DNA from: Tipula vernalis | Taxonomy: Eukaryota; Arthropoda; Insecta; Diptera; Tipulidae | NCBI GenBank assembly: GCA_958295665.1 | Contig: OY282560.1 | Location: 88,946,311 to 89,010,310 of the forward strand | Length of the DNA stretch: 64,000 nucleotides | Reading direction: 5' to 3' | Part shown: piece after piece, positions 1 through 11,559 of the stretch | Numbering within the stretch: the first letter of the stretch is position 1 | Layout: each line of letters opens with the position of its first letter | Notes under the pieces: model-generated | What the model was told of the DNA's origin: nothing | Databases searched by the model: none | The model's input: only the letters and a program-made list of their open reading frames with translations | Translations under genes and position numbers: made by a program

Positions 1-1
1 A

Positions 2-154
2 GATGAAAACCTGCCTTCATGCAAGTGGCCGTATGGGCGAATAATCAAGGTTTATCCAGATGCGGAAGGTTTCGTTAGAGTAGCTTCCTTGAAGACGTCG
101 TCATCAACATTAACGAGACCAGTATCCAAACTATGTAAATTACCATTAGGTTAA
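2..154 (+). pseudogene. Pao/BEL retrotransposon integrase C-terminus (partial)
   Basis: An open frame enters from the left edge and ends at TAA 152-154, about 50 residues. It reads WPYGRIIKVYPDAEGFVRVA and later TLTRPVSKLCKLPLG. This is the C-terminal pattern of Pao/BEL polyproteins: WPxGRV, a charged valine-rich strand, then RP(I/V)xKLCxLP. The rest of pol lies outside the window, so intactness cannot be judged. A purine tract (ggggcggag, about 171-179) follows and could prime plus-strand synthesis, in which case a 3' LTR would start near TGTTTGCGA at 182. I could not find the LTR end. Confidence 0.75.
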
Positions 155-979
155 CGAAAAATTCGTTAACGGGGCGGAGTATGTTTGCGACGGCTCCTGA
201 AAAAAAAAATAAGAAACACAAAGAATCAATTTTTTTATTAAATAATTATAACGCTTTATACTTATCTGATTATGATACCAATACAGCTTAACTGGCTTTC
301 ATTATATAACTTTAATGTTTCATTTTTTATTTTTTTGTTTCATTTCTATATTTGCTATCTGAAAAGATGAGATTTATTAGATTTAATTTGCATTATATAA
401 TTTATAACTTACATTTTTATTGATGCATCCAAAATTTATTTGTTTTTCACGATTTTGACAGATGGTTAAAATCACTAACAAAACAAAATAATAAATTAGT
501 ACCCTTAGAACCATAGTGTACTAAAAGGCTAAGATAATAATTCAAATTTCCGATTTTAGATGGCACTTTGCTATCAATAATTTTATTACATAAAATTTGT
601 CAAAAAAAAAAATTTTTTTTTTAATGTTTAGAGGACACTAGGTCAAATTTATTAAAAGTTGTAAAAAATTAATATTAAAAGAGAAGAGACATAACCTTCT
701 TGAATTTTGTACAGTAAACATCATTAATAAAAATAAAAAAACAAATATTACGGATATACACGGTGAATATTAATAAAAAAAAAACAGCGAATCAACACGG
801 GGGACACTGAATCAGCGAATCATCAGGTCGCCTAAGCTACAAAAAAATAAAATAAGAATAAATTCAGCCAGGCGAAAGATTGTTTAACGTGTCTTGTAAT
901 TTGGAAACCATTTTTTTTGGACAAGCATTATTATTTTTAGGGGAAATTATATCTGCGACATAATAATTTCTCACTGTGA
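155..979. other. AT-rich stretch, possible BEL 3' LTR remnant
   Basis: The part just after 182 may be an LTR of the Pao/BEL element. Beyond that I see only A/T-rich sequence with homopolymer runs and no coding or RNA feature. Confidence 0.3.
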
Positions 980-1620
980 TTAAAAAGCAACTTGTTCGAA
1001 AATGTGCGGCCGAGAACGAGTTTTACAAAAAATATCTTGCGGTAAACGGAAAAATTGACAGTAGTCAAGATTCGCCAGCTCATCCTTCAAAGATCTAACG
1101 ATAGTAGAGTGTCCTGTACTAAGACACCTCCACTGAGAGACGGCTGCAAGTCGTACAGCCGTATTTGCCGCCATCTGTTTACCAAAAATGTCGACCGGAA
1201 GATGGTGCAACATAACCTCTAAGGCACTTGTCGGTGTCGACCTCAAGGCCCCGCTAACAAGGATACAGGCCGTTCTTTGCACCCTCTCAATCCTACTTTT
1301 ATAAGTTACCTTGTCCAGAGCTGGCCACCAAACACTCACCCCGTACATGAGTACAGGTCTCACTACAGCGGTGCACTTAGAGCCAGTGTACCAGCTCCGG
1401 CTTCAGACCCCATCTATGACCAATGGCGTTCCTACAGGAGTACAAAGCTATAGTAGCTTTGTTTATTCTCTCCAACATATTGGGCCTCCAACTAAGCTAA
1501 CTGTCCAAAATAATGCCCAGATATCTAGCACTATCAGTAAAAGCAAGTCTACTGCCATTTAAGGTATGGGACAATAATTAATGTTCAGGGAATAATTAAG
1601 TTCAACATTTATTTCAAGAA
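980..1620 (-). pseudogene. Non-LTR retrotransposon ORF2 C-terminal fragment
   Basis: The minus-strand frame 1363-980 (127 residues) contains RPVLMYGVSVWWPALDK, then RVQRTACILVSGALRSTPT, then LEVMLHHLPVDIFGKQMAA. This is the region downstream of the reverse-transcriptase palm in Jockey/R1/LOA-type LINEs. The preceding part (about 1600-1364) is readable as DSARYLGIILDS, stop, LSWRPNMLERINKATIALY, followed by a frameshift. The fragment therefore has at least one nonsense codon and one frameshift. Neither the catalytic RT core nor the 3' UTR is seen. The family call is good; the clade is uncertain. Confidence 0.8.
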
Positions 1621-3219
1621 CTCCCTAATGTTTTTAATATAAATTAGACACACTTGTCCAATTCCAATTCAACTTTTTGCACTTTGGCCGAACATACTGT
1701 ATTAAATGTATACACTCATATATTCCAGGGTTTAACCTTAACGTAAAATCCACAGAAAACCAGCTGTCATAACCATTCTTTTATATTCGTCTTGAATGAT
1801 AATAAATGCCTTCTTAAACTTTGTGTCAACACGACTATCGAACTACTTTTCTTTAACACGAGCATACCTTGGTGTGTATTAAATTGTATAGTGCATTTTA
1901 TATGAAAATTCTAAATATTGACCCAATTTTATGGAAAAACCAGTAAGCATGGAAACATTCAGCATGCAGCATGGCCAATTGGAAAATCCAAATACACAGC
2001 CAGGTATGTGTCGTGTTGATAGGAAGGTTAATTGCATTTCTTACCTTCAACAAATAAAAATTGGCAGTCTTTAAATACAATTAGCGCGATGTAAGTTTGT
2101 TTGACTCATTAATTAATATTTGTGGGTATTCACACGTTTATAAGAGATTTATGATAAAACTTTTTCATACATGTGATTTCTTTGTTTGTCTTGCGTCGTA
2201 TAAGCGCGGTGTCGTAATCACTTTCTTTTATTCGCCGGACAAACAAGACCTTGACAAAAAATAAGAGAAACTCCGCATACAATAAAGAAATAAAAAAACA
2301 GATTTTGCTTTTGATCACGTATCCTATAAAATATTTAGTTGAACAATTATTTACTATACGCATTTATGCGCGAGATGAATGGCCGACCCATATTTTAGTC
2401 AGCCTTAAAAAAAACCCATAAATTCCCAGAATATACTACACCCATGATGCTACCGCAGTAACCACATTATGAATATTGAAATTCAAACCGTGTGTGGCAT
2501 AATGGGATTTTTAAATTTTATATGATTTTGATCGCCAATTTTCTCTATAAAGTATATGCATTTAAATAATGATCAAAACTCACGTTTTTGATCGTGCGTT
2601 TATATCGATTTATTTGATGCCGCATTAAATATACAATTGGTATGCTGTCTATTTAACAAAGTCACATTTATTGATGAAGGTTTGGGATAAGAATTGTTAA
2701 ATTCACGAGCCGCTGGGATTTCCGTAATCAACATTTGGTTTATTCATTTTTGAAATAAACCAATAAAGATTAAATTTTTAAAAATGCTTGACTTTCAGTT
2801 CTAATTTCTGTGTCTTATCTCCGCGTTCGTTAGCATTCGATTATTTCTGGTTATAATTTATAGTCTGGTGTTAATCAAGATGAACCTTAAATAAATTCTC
2901 TTTGAATGCGAATAAATGTAAAGCTAAGACTTTATCGAGAACTCGATTGTCTTGTATTAACGCTTCGTATGCCTTAGCTGAGGAACAAATAATTTCATTT
3001 TCTGGCTTACAGGACCAAGAAGTTTTTTTTTCGAGTAATTTAAATTTTAAACAAATTATGATTTTTGTAATGTCACATCTACAACTTTCAATAAATAGTG
3101 TAACTTAAATTCTTATAGTGTAACGTGCTGTTTCACTCGGAGTTCGTCCACGTGCAATGACTTGGGTAGACTCTTTATTGATCTCACTGTACAAATAAAC
3201 ATCACTAAAATGCCACCGC
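1621..3219. other. No recognised feature
   Basis: AT-rich unique-looking sequence. Short open frames (such as 2130-2363 minus) have no domain, no conserved motif and biased, low-complexity composition. I see nothing to annotate. Confidence 0.4.
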
Positions 3220-3492
3220 GTGTTTCTAGTTCCTTTTAGAATTGATCACGCTGACGGTAAAAAAGAAACATGTGTCGCAATGATAAATAATCAAATGGTT
3301 CCGAACGAAGTGGGGTTTGGAACAAATGTGACCATAACAGATAATCACCCAAACTTAAAACGAGGAAGCACGATTGTACGGTTTACGGTTAGGATGCGTT
3401 CTCCAAAAAATGTCAGTAAAAAATCCAAAAAACGAAACGTCTATCAAGTCTATTTTATTAAAAACTTAATGATGAGTTCCAACTACCTATGA
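3220..3492 (+). CDS. Unidentified open frame upstream of Jockey fragment
   Basis: A 90-codon frame whose product I do not recognise (internal peptide DHADGKKETCVAMINNQMVP). It has no signal peptide or membrane segment and ends in a lysine-rich tail. It directly precedes and slightly overlaps the readable start of the Jockey reverse transcriptase remnant, so it may be a 5' piece of that element or a separate host-derived scrap. There is no start context or splice support. Low confidence that it is expressed. Confidence 0.25.
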   Translation: MFLVPFRIDHADGKKETCVAMINNQMVPNEVGFGTNVTITDNHPNLKRGSTIVRFTVRMRSPKNVSKKSKKRNVYQVYFIKNLMMSSNYL

Positions 3493-4812
3493 AGGCCAAG
3501 CTCGAGAATTTGCTGAACAGCTCAAGAATATATTTGAGCCACATGAAGACCAAACGTTGGAAGCCGAGATAATAACTGAACAAGCTGTGCAAAAAAAGTA
3601 AAGAAATCCTACCGACACCACTAAAGGAAGTCATGCGAGAGATAAAAGCTAATATGAATACGAAAAAAGCTCCTGGGAACGATCTTATTACTGCAGAAAT
3701 CTTAAAAGAACTGCCACGGAAAGCTCTGGTGAAGCTCACCAATCTTGTAAATGCAGCATTTAGAATCAAATATGTACCAAGCTTGTAAAAAATTGCACAA
3801 ATAATTATGATATCAAAACCTGGGAAACTGCACCACACATAATCTCGTCTTCTAGGCCAATTTCGCTATTGCCAGTCATGTCCAAACTCTTTGAGAAGCT
3901 ACTGGTAAAAAGGTTAAATCCAATTATCGATAGTAAAATCGATATTTCTAGACGTTGCGCAAGCGCTTTATAGAGCGTGGCATGAAGGACTTAACCACAA
4001 GTTAAGGAATCTCCTACCAATGCAATTTGCTAAAATACTGGAATCTTATAGTTGAAAGGCAGATTCTTCAGGAGATTAAAAGAAATCAACGCAGCAGTTC
4101 CACAGGGCACTATATTAGGGCCGGTTTTTAGCTACTGTATACTTATGATCGTCCTGCATTAGAAAACCACACAGTGGCGACTTTTGTAGATGACACGGCG
4201 ATCTTAGCTGTTGGAAAAAGCAACGAAGAATCAACACAGAAGTTAGAATCAGCTAAAACTCAGGTATATAAATAGACAAAAAGACGGAGAATAAAACTAA
4301 ATGAAACTAAATCAATTTACATCAACCTTACAAACAGACGATTCGAACATATTCTGATTACCATAAATCGAGAAATAGTACCGTATGTGACAGCTTATCA
4401 ACAAGAAAATAGCAATAAGCATCTACTTTATAAGCAACCGATTTGGACTTGCGGTATTTAGCTTTGGGGTTATACCAAACAGAGCAACATAAATATCATC
4501 CAAAGATTTCAGAATATGGTATTAAGGAACATCACTGATGCACCTTGATTTGTCAGAAACAATGACCTCCGCCATAGCTCCTAAGCAACAGGAATTTAGT
4601 ACGCAGACTTAAAATAACCAAACCTTTTGAGCTGATGTAATTGTTGGCTTAAACACAAAGATGACGACAAAGATGTGATTTACTTTCAATTTACCAGACA
4701 CTATGGAACGCCAATGGGAAGAAGCCATAGATTAATTTAAGTTAGTAAATGAAGTCAGAAACAAATTGCTCATTAGTCCAGGAGACTAGATTGTAATAAA
4801 TAAAATAAAAAT
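3488..4812 (+). pseudogene. Jockey-like LINE reverse transcriptase, heavily mutated
   Basis: Joined across frames, the plus strand reads as the Jockey ORF2 order. A pre-RT linker (AREFAEQLKNIFEPHED) comes first, then KEVMREIKANMNTKKAPGND, then SRPISLLPVMSKLFEKLL at about 3850. Next are ALYRAWHEGLNHKLRNLLP (motif A region, about 3960), AAVPQGTILGPVF (about 4095) and TFVDDTAILAVGK (catalytic YADD-type box as FVDD, about 4180). At least five stops or frameshifts break it, and part of the fingers domain is missing before ALYRAWHEG. The element appears to end at the A/T-rich tail near 4795-4812 (taataaataaaataaaaat). It cannot encode an active enzyme. Confidence 0.85.
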
Positions 4813-4814
4813 CT

Positions 4815-5490
4815 AAATTATAACAAGTTTACAATTCACCCTCTGAACTGCAGAACTATTCAACACAATTGCCACCAAAATTTGCATCAGTACATTCTTC
4901 AATAGCATTTGCTTTAGTAGTTTTGGAAAAGAAATGGTCCAGCGAAGTTCGTTACGTACGATAAATTCCTTGTAGCACAAACGGGCATTATCAATTTGCC
5001 TCGACACTTTCAAAAGTTTCTTTCCACAAATGGGTTATTCTCGGAAAATATTTCCGTGCCTTTCTCGATAAGGGAAAATGCTTTTGACAGTTTACTTGTT
5101 GTCAAAATGCGCAAATCATGAGACTTGCCCGTCTGTCGTGCATCGACTGTTTCTTTAACTAGCATTAACAACTATTCAGTGGGAATATTCTCATCATCAT
5201 ATTCCAAGAGTTCAGAGATATCAGCGGTATTTAGGACGCTTATACCAGCTAAATGCACAATAACAACAATTTCGGTTTGTATTTCTTTGATGTCATTTAT
5301 GGTCCGAGGAGATTGAAATATATCCGTGCACCCTGGCCATAATTTTGTCCATACACCGTTCATAGTGGATTGATATCCACTGCATTTTTAATATTAAATT
5401 GTTTCCAAAATTCTTTAATTGAAGTTTGGTTTTGGCTATCAACAATTTCAATAAGGTTTTCAAAAAACTCGCCACAGACAGAAGGCCTTA
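4815..5490 (-). pseudogene. Tigger/pogo-type transposase, C-terminal part
   Basis: The minus strand reads EFWKQFNIKNAVDI, then MNGVWTKLWPGCTDIFQ (5363 downward), then an acidic helix with ISELLEYDDENIPTE. It continues across stops to SKAFSLIEKGTEIFSENNPF and QIDNARLCYKEFI. This is the C-terminal tail following the DDE_1 domain of CENP-B-like Tigger/jerky transposases. The catalytic DDE core is absent. At least two frameshifts or stops are present. It has the same strand and family as the N-terminal fragment at 8338-8755, and a CR1-like LINE lies between them, so the two are probably halves of one element (inference). Confidence 0.8.
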
Positions 5491-6340
5491 AAATTGGTTA
5501 TAATCCTATTGTGCGCGATAATTATTAAATTTATTTTATCGTATTAAAAAGAATATTTTTTAGAAATGGCGAGTGTGTCGCATTAAGAGATTGGAACGAG
5601 AATGCGAGAGTAGGTAAAAATTTTGTGTGTCTGTAGTTGAGACAGCATGAAAAACAAAATGGTACAGTCTAAGCAAAAATTGCTGAATTTGTTAATTGTG
5701 AATCACGACGATAGATGGTGGTAAACAAAAACTTTTGTCCAAGATATTTATTTAGTAAAAAGTAGTGAGTACAGATTAAAACCCTAGAATATTATTAATG
5801 AGTCAAAATATTCTGTGGTGTCACTACAAGCTGAAAGAAGCTGTTCAAATACAATTACTATATATTTAATAGTCGAAATGTGTTACATTTCGAATAATTG
5901 TAGAGATAAACGAATAGAATAAACGGATTACATAAGTGAATCACTACAACCCCTTGGTCCATTGACTGCAGTATGGTGTTGTATTTGGCGGTAGAAATAC
6001 CACTTTTATGTTATTCGGAACTTTATTCAGTTGATGGCTTGAGGCATTGTTAACGATTAATAGGACTCTGTTTGAAATATTTTGATTACTGTCTGTGTGC
6101 CATTAAACCGTTTATTAATGTAAGAGGTCAAAAGAAATTTCCTGTCACAACATCATTACAGTAATAACCTTATTAACAGTGATTATTTGTCGGTAACTCG
6201 TTAAGGCCATTGTACGTAGTTGTAAAAGTTATGTACTTTATTCTAGTTTTAATAATTTTTTTAAAATGTTTTTTTAATATTTTTGTCCCTCCAGTCTCTA
6301 TCGGAATATACTACACAATACCTCTGACGTAAACTTGAAA
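5490..6340. other. Unassigned interval before the CR1-like LINE
   Basis: About 850 bp of AT-rich sequence with no convincing frame. It could hold the 5' UTR or a decayed ORF1 of the LINE that follows, or Tigger sequence too mutated to read. No motif supports either. Confidence 0.3.
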
Positions 6341-8330
6341 GATGGTGATAGTTCGTGTGTAAACTTTGGCTTTCTCAATGCTCGCAGTCTATTTTGCCAT
6401 ATATAGGTCAAATTCGAATTTTTATTAGTTTTAATAACATTGATGTTTTTGCGTGGCGGAAACCTGACTTACTTGTAAGATCAGTGAACAATCTGTTGCC
6501 ATAAATAGCTACAATCTTTTACGGTACGACAGAAAACACAAAAGTGGTTGTAGGATCTGTGTATACTACAGAAAATGTTACAAATTCAAGAAAATTCATT
6601 CAGGTACTTATGGTAAAACTGAAGTTATAATGGCCGAAATGAAAGTTCCTTCCATGACAATTCTAATATTAGTGCAATATATTACAATCCCCCACCTGCT
6701 ACAATAACTGACATGGTTGATTTCCAGAAAATACTATCTTCGTTTGTATTGCGACATAGTCATTTCGTAATAAGTGGTGACCTCAATTTTAATATCCTTG
6801 ACAGGTCGCATAAATTCCATGATCACCAACTCGTGGCCCATCATAGCTAAATCAGTTTATTGTTTCTAATCCGGAGCAGACTAGAATTTTGGCGTTCATA
6901 CAATGTATCTACTATGCCACGTATATCCGATCATGATTTTCTACTCACCTCCTATAAAGTCAAATCTATTGCCTTTTGGGCGCTGATGCAACTGTGTGCT
7001 GGTGAAACGAACACTGAATTTTAAAATTGCTAACAGAATGTTACTTCGGGATCAGGTCTTTGCTAAATTTCAGAAAACTTACGATATGAAGTACCGCAAA
7101 ATATATCAGAATAAAAGAAATTGTGTTACTGATTTGATTAGAGCCGGTAAACAAATTTATTACTTTCGTAACCATAAGCTAACTACGGCAAAAATTTGGA
7201 GAAATATTAGTATGATTGGCATAGGGAAAAGTAGGTTTGATGTTTTAATTAACATTGAGGCTGCTGTAGTAAATTTTTATTTTTGCAACATACCTAACAA
7301 GTCGGTTGTCTTTCCTCTTGAGTGATTCCGGTTAGAAAAAAACAAAATAATGACTTGCTGGATAATCTTAGGCCAATCAATATGGTATCGGTATTATCTA
7401 AAGTTTTCGAGATTAGCGAGAATAGCCATATAGAAAAATATAAATATTTAACACAGTTTCAATCAGATTTCCGTAACAATCATAATAAAAGCACCGTTAT
7501 TCTTCAAGTTATTGATTATACTGCATATCATCTTGATCGAAGTAATTCTTTTGTTGTATTAGTATTGCTCGGTTTTTCTAAAGCTTTTGACTATTTAAAT
7601 CATTAGTTACTAGTGCAAAAGTTGATGCTTTAGGTTTTGAAATATTCGAAATATCATTTATATGCAGATGATTGTCAAATTTACCTCGGAGGCGTTAACG
7701 ATAATATCTCTGAAACCTTTAATAAAATTAATAACGATTTATCCAACATATTAGACTGGTCTATATCTAATGGAGCCTCTAGTCATCCCAGATATTTATC
7801 CATTTCAAAATCGCGTTAATAATTTGGGTACTTGAAATAGCAATAGATTCACGTGGTATTCCTAGATTATCAATGTATGTAGCAAAATCAACTCTTCATT
7901 AAATGGATTGATACTCCATAAGAACATTTGTCCTAAAATCGTTAGAATTTTGCTAGCTAAAACGTTGGTAATTCCCCATATGTTGTATTGTGAATTTCTT
8001 TACACGAGCTGTGATTGAGATTCGAGGGAAATTTTATAAGTTACTTTAAACAACATAGTCAGATACGTCAACGGATTAAGAAAATATAATATCTCATATC
8101 TCTGCCAAGTTGACAGGATTATTTGGTTGCAAATTATCAATAATCAATAAACAATAAAATAAAAATTGGTTCAGGTCGAAATAGCAATATAATACTGCCA
8201 ATTAACCGTTCTAATGTTTACAACAACTCTTCATTATTTACTTTGTTTACAAGTTGTGATCAGGTTCCGGTCGAGATTATAAGTATTTAAACTTGTGTGA
8301 TGTGTACCCACCGGGTTGTACAATTTTTAA
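6340..8330 (+). pseudogene. CR1/Jockey-superfamily LINE ORF2 with internal deletion
   Basis: Successive frames give an apurinic-endonuclease domain (FGFLNARSLF near 6360; SAIYYNPPPATITDMVDFQ near 6670; VISGDLNFNILDRSHK near 6780; SDHDFLLT near 6930). The linker frame 6996-7325 follows, then RT with LRPINMVSVLSKVFE (7370), FQSDFRNNHNKSTVILQVID and VLLGFSKAFDYLNH (motif A, 7560-7605). The catalytic box LYADDCQIYLGG follows almost at once (7655), so roughly 100 residues between motifs A and C are missing. The tail region reads NSLNGLILHKNICPKIVRI and RYVNGLRKYNISYL, and ends near NIILPINRSNVYNNSSLF. Many stops. A deletion derivative that cannot be active. Confidence 0.85.
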
Positions 8331-8337
8331 AAACTCT

Positions 8338-8755
8338 TCACGATAGTTTTTAGCTTTTTCGAAATTTGCACTAGCTGCTTCCCCTGCAGTTTTTATATTA
8401 TGTAATGAATACCGCTATAGCTACCAAATCTGCGTGAAGCTGATTTGCTTTTTCTTGAATTATCACGATGCTTAATGGTACGTTTCTCGTAGTTTAAAAG
8501 TCTGAAGCAATTGCTCCATCTCTTCCATAACCTCAGTTCTTTGCTTTCAAAATTTTTTGGCGGTTACGGGTGTCACTCTTTTTAAACTTGATAAAATTTT
8601 ATCTCTATTCTCTTTTACCAACTGTTGAAATAGCGAGGCCTAAAATTTAGGCGATTTCATTATTTTCTTCGCCCGCATCAAACCGCTTTAAAATGTTAAG
8701 TTTTAATTCTAAAGTTATTGCTTTGAGTGCTTTTTCCACACACTTTCCATCACAA
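8338..8755 (-). pseudogene. Tigger/pogo-type transposase, N-terminal DNA-binding part
   Basis: On the minus strand: KALKAITLELKLNILKRFDA with GEENNEIA (psq-type helix-turn-helix), then LGLAISTVGK, then RVTPVTAKKF and EVMEEMEQLLQTF. Next come IQEKANQLHADLVAIA and NFEKAKNYREEFLKIVQPGG (second, Tc5-type helix-turn-helix of CENP-B-like transposases). One stop and several frameshifts are present. The readable part stops around GGYT, where the CR1-like LINE begins. It fits the C-terminal fragment at 4815-5490 on the same strand. Confidence 0.8.
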
Positions 8756-9005
8756 CACAAATTTAATCTAATTAATTATGAAGCGTAAATAAATCACTAC
8801 TGCACTACACCAAATAACAAATTGTTCTAAGTACTAACCTAAAGTTTTTTTTACATCTATTTTGGGATTCCCCGTACAACAAAAACAAACAAAAGATAAC
8901 TAAAAACCCTAAATTCTATTTTTGGGAGTCTCCCTGCAAGTCATGCACAAAGAAAATGGGAAAGAACATTTTCTGTGCGTAATTACGAATATTTCGTCCT
9001 TAAAT

Positions 9006-9019
9006 CAGAGCCTACTGTA
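9006..9019 (-). repeat. Probable Tigger 5' terminal repeat with TA target
   Basis: Read on the minus strand, the sequence is TA followed by CAGTAGGCTCTG. Pogo/Tigger elements insert at TA and often start CAGT. It lies about 260 bp before the transposase N-terminus, the expected place for the 5' end. The matching 3' end was not found near 4815. Confidence 0.45.
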
Positions 9020-9070
9020 TATCTAAAAAACGTTGACCTAAAAAATTTGATATTTTAAAACAAAAATTAA

Positions 9071-9536
9071 TACCACGTTTACATTAGTAGAATAAAAGTA
9101 TGTAGCAAAAAAGTATCGTCATGTGAACTCAAATTTAAATATTTAAATATTTTATCACATACTTTTTTGATATTTCGGTAAAGTATGTATCAAAAAAGTA
9201 TTAGTATATTACGTTGTAATGTGAACCCTAACTAATAACTATATGTTAATGTCATTCGTATATTTTTTGTCAAAACCAAAATTGATTACGTTTTTTTGTT
9301 TCTAACTGCGATTTCGGGTGTTAATCAAATAATTTGCCGCCAAATCTAATAGAGTTTGAGAAGAAATTCACAACACATAAACTGAATTGAATACTGAAGC
9401 ATATCTGTCAAAACAACAAACTTTTTTAGTATGCGTTCACACTACAAATCGCAACACTAGTGTGAACTGCAGCGGAAAAATAATTAAATAGCAAAAAAGT
9501 ACATACTTATTAGGTACGTATAATGTAAACGTGGTA
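9071..9536. mobile_element. MITE with 16-bp perfect TIR and TAA duplication
   Basis: The left end TACCACGTTTACATTA (9071-9086) is repeated exactly in inverse orientation at 9521-9536. Both sides are flanked by TAA (9068-9070 and 9537-9539), the 3-bp TWA-type duplication of PIF/Harbinger elements. The 466-bp body carries at least four copies, in both orientations, of a motif close to AGTATGTAGCAAAAAAGTA, which looks like subterminal transposase-binding repeats. No coding capacity. A Harbinger-family call is inferred from the duplication; a Harbinger transposase lies 0.5 kb downstream. Confidence 0.8.
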
Positions 9537-9570
9537 TAAGTCTCAATTGTTTAATATTGATGGTCACCGC

Positions 9571-9638
9571 ACCGGCATAGAAAACGGGCCACCTTAAAAA
9601 AAAACTTTTATTTTGACGCAAATATCTTTTGATGGGTG
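9571..9638 (+). repeat. Left arm of inverted repeat around Harbinger transposase
   Basis: CCGGCATAGAAAACGGGCCA and the following A-run with GACGCAAATATCTTTTGA match, in inverse orientation and with some mismatches, 13196-13266. The pair brackets about 3.7 kb holding a Harbinger transposase and a Tc1 copy, so it may be the terminal repeats of the Harbinger element. Confidence 0.6.
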
Positions 9639-10049
9639 TCTTCACGAAACGAGATTATAAAGTTCGACTTTTTTTGTTTAAAGTGAAGATAGTCAGTCAC
9701 CCATTGGGTTTACTCAATTAATTGTACTAGGGTAGTCATGACTATTTTCTGTTGTTTTAGTTTACTTTCAAATTCTGCTTGGCGCCGGTAACACCAAATT
9801 AATTATTAGTGAGATTTTCTGAGCGTTTTAAATTTTTTTTATTGGTTTCGTGTGTGTTTCATTTTAAATTCGAGTTTACCAGATATTTTCTAGTTTTTGC
9901 CATGGTATTTCATTGTATTAATTTTCACGCGATCTTTAAGTTATTAACTTTCACATTCCATTTAGAATTTTTGTGTAAGGTTTTCGGCGCTTCATTTTAA
10001 ATTGTTCGAATCACCATATTTTTTTTTATAACCATTCAACGAATGAATG

Positions 10050-11030
10050 TAGGAGAGCGATCGATTACTGTAAGTCAAAGGCTATCATTAACTATTCGGT
10101 AATTATTATAAATATTAAATTACATTTTTTTGTACATAAAATTGTATTTCATTTTTGTATAGTTTTAGCTATCTTGCCAGTGGTGATAGTATGATTTCTA
10201 TTGTTCGATACGGATACCGTGTGGGACAAAGTACAGCCTCTACGATAATTAGGGAGATGTGCTTGAAGTTGTGGGATGTCTTAAAGATAAAGTTTTCCTT
10301 AAACCATCTTGTGCCATGTGACAACAAATCTCAAAGGATTTTGAAGACCAGTGGAATTTCCAACACTGCTTAGGAGCAATGGACGGAAAGCACGTGGTTA
10401 TACAATTAAGTTCCTTTACAAAATCTGTAGGTTTTGTGTGTGAAGTTTATAAAAAAATAGTTTCCTTGTTAGCCATAGCGTGGTGTCATTTGCAATAGCA
10501 GATACAAATTATAAATTTGTTATGGTCGATATTGGAGCGCCAGGACACATCGGAGACAGTACCATATTTAGGACCTTTGCCTTTGGAAAAGCTATTCTAA
10601 GCGGTGGTAAAGTTTTTAACTTGCCACCATAAGGGATGAAGGGTTCTCGTTGATGCCCAACCTAGTAATGTGCCCATATCCTAGTCGGCACACTTCAAGA
10701 GTACCGCGAGATAAAAGTACATATAACTACCGTTTATCACGAGCACGAAGAGTGGTTGAAAATGTCTTTGGCATAATAGCCAGTAGATGGCGAATAATTG
10801 TGATTGGAATAGTTAAAAGTACGATAGTTTTGCATAACTGGCTACGAGATAAAAAGTTCGTGAATATATGAGTGCCAATTTAGTGGACAGAGGCGTTGGT
10901 GAAACACACCGACCAGGGCGATGGCGTGATGATGATAGCAGTGGTATGCAGGATGTTCAGCGAGTAGGGTCAAATAATCCAGCCAGGAACGCAGTAGGGA
11001 TCCGAGATGAATTCATAGATTGCTGTTATT
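10050..11030 (+). pseudogene. PIF/Harbinger transposase with 93-bp intron
   Basis: Readable order: GERSIT at the end of exon 1, a GTAAGT...TTTTTGTATAG intron at 10070-10162, then FSYLASGDSMIS and GQSTASTIIREMC. After frameshifts come LGAMDGKHVVIQ (first catalytic Asp, about 10373), FVMVDIGAPGHIGDS-like text (about 10520, second Asp) and LPXXGFSLMPNLVM. The later part reads YNYRLSRARRVVENVFGIIA (10720-10785, third acidic residue), then VGETHRPGRWRDDDSSGMQ near 10900 and ARNAVGIRDEFID near 11000. This spans most of a DDE_Tnp_4 enzyme. Several frameshifts and stops (near 10373, 10490 and 10635) inactivate it. The intron is inferred from splice signals plus restored reading frame. Confidence 0.85.
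10070..10162 (+). other. Predicted intron in Harbinger transposase
   Basis: Begins GTAAGT and ends in a T-rich tract plus TAG. Removing it joins GERSIT to FSYLASGDSM in frame, matching the usual transposase text. 93 bp, typical of short insect introns. Confidence 0.6.
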
Positions 11031-11130
11031 TTTTGAAGTTGAATGGATTATTGGTGTTAGTTGGTGGCAACTGCTTGTCTGTGTGGCATCTAATAAATAC
11101 TGTGTTTTGTTTTCGGAAGATTCTTTGTTA

Positions 11131-11555
11131 ATTTGTTCCGAATCGGTTAGATTAATTCCGTTTCTGTTGACTTCGTGACTGCTCTCCATAGGTCTAAAAT
11201 AAAAATATTAATTAATTTTTATTTATAATAAATATACTCAATTTAAATCAGCTGTGCCTTCGAACAAAACATTTGCTACTCAATTATTTAGGGAAGTTTT
11301 AATTTAGACTACAGCTGTTGCGAACCAAGACATAGCAAATTATTACAAATAGACTGCTGTTGCACAATTGTAAGGTGTAAAATCTACTTTACAGCCGTTG
11401 TGTTTTGGTTTATGTAATGACGTTATCCCATCCAGGCAGAAACGACAACCGGCATTTCAAACCTTCAAATGAAATTTTTCATAAAATTGATTTGCCATAT
11501 CTAAATTATTAAAAAATAGTTCAAATCTATAAGTATCATCTTATTCTTAAAAAAT
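11131..11555. other. No recognised feature between Harbinger and Tc1 fragments
   Basis: AT-rich, no open frame with motifs. Near 11250-11410 a short phrase about lacking or gaining 'acagctgt/gccgttgt' recurs loosely, but not enough to call a repeat. Confidence 0.3.
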
Positions 11556-11559
11556 TTCA

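Noticed and set aside
3458..3838. 126-codon minus-strand open frame
   Set aside because: Hydrophobic by chance; it lies antisense to the Jockey reverse transcriptase.
9809..10000. 63-codon Phe-rich frame
   Set aside because: T-rich DNA translated; no membrane-protein signature beyond composition.
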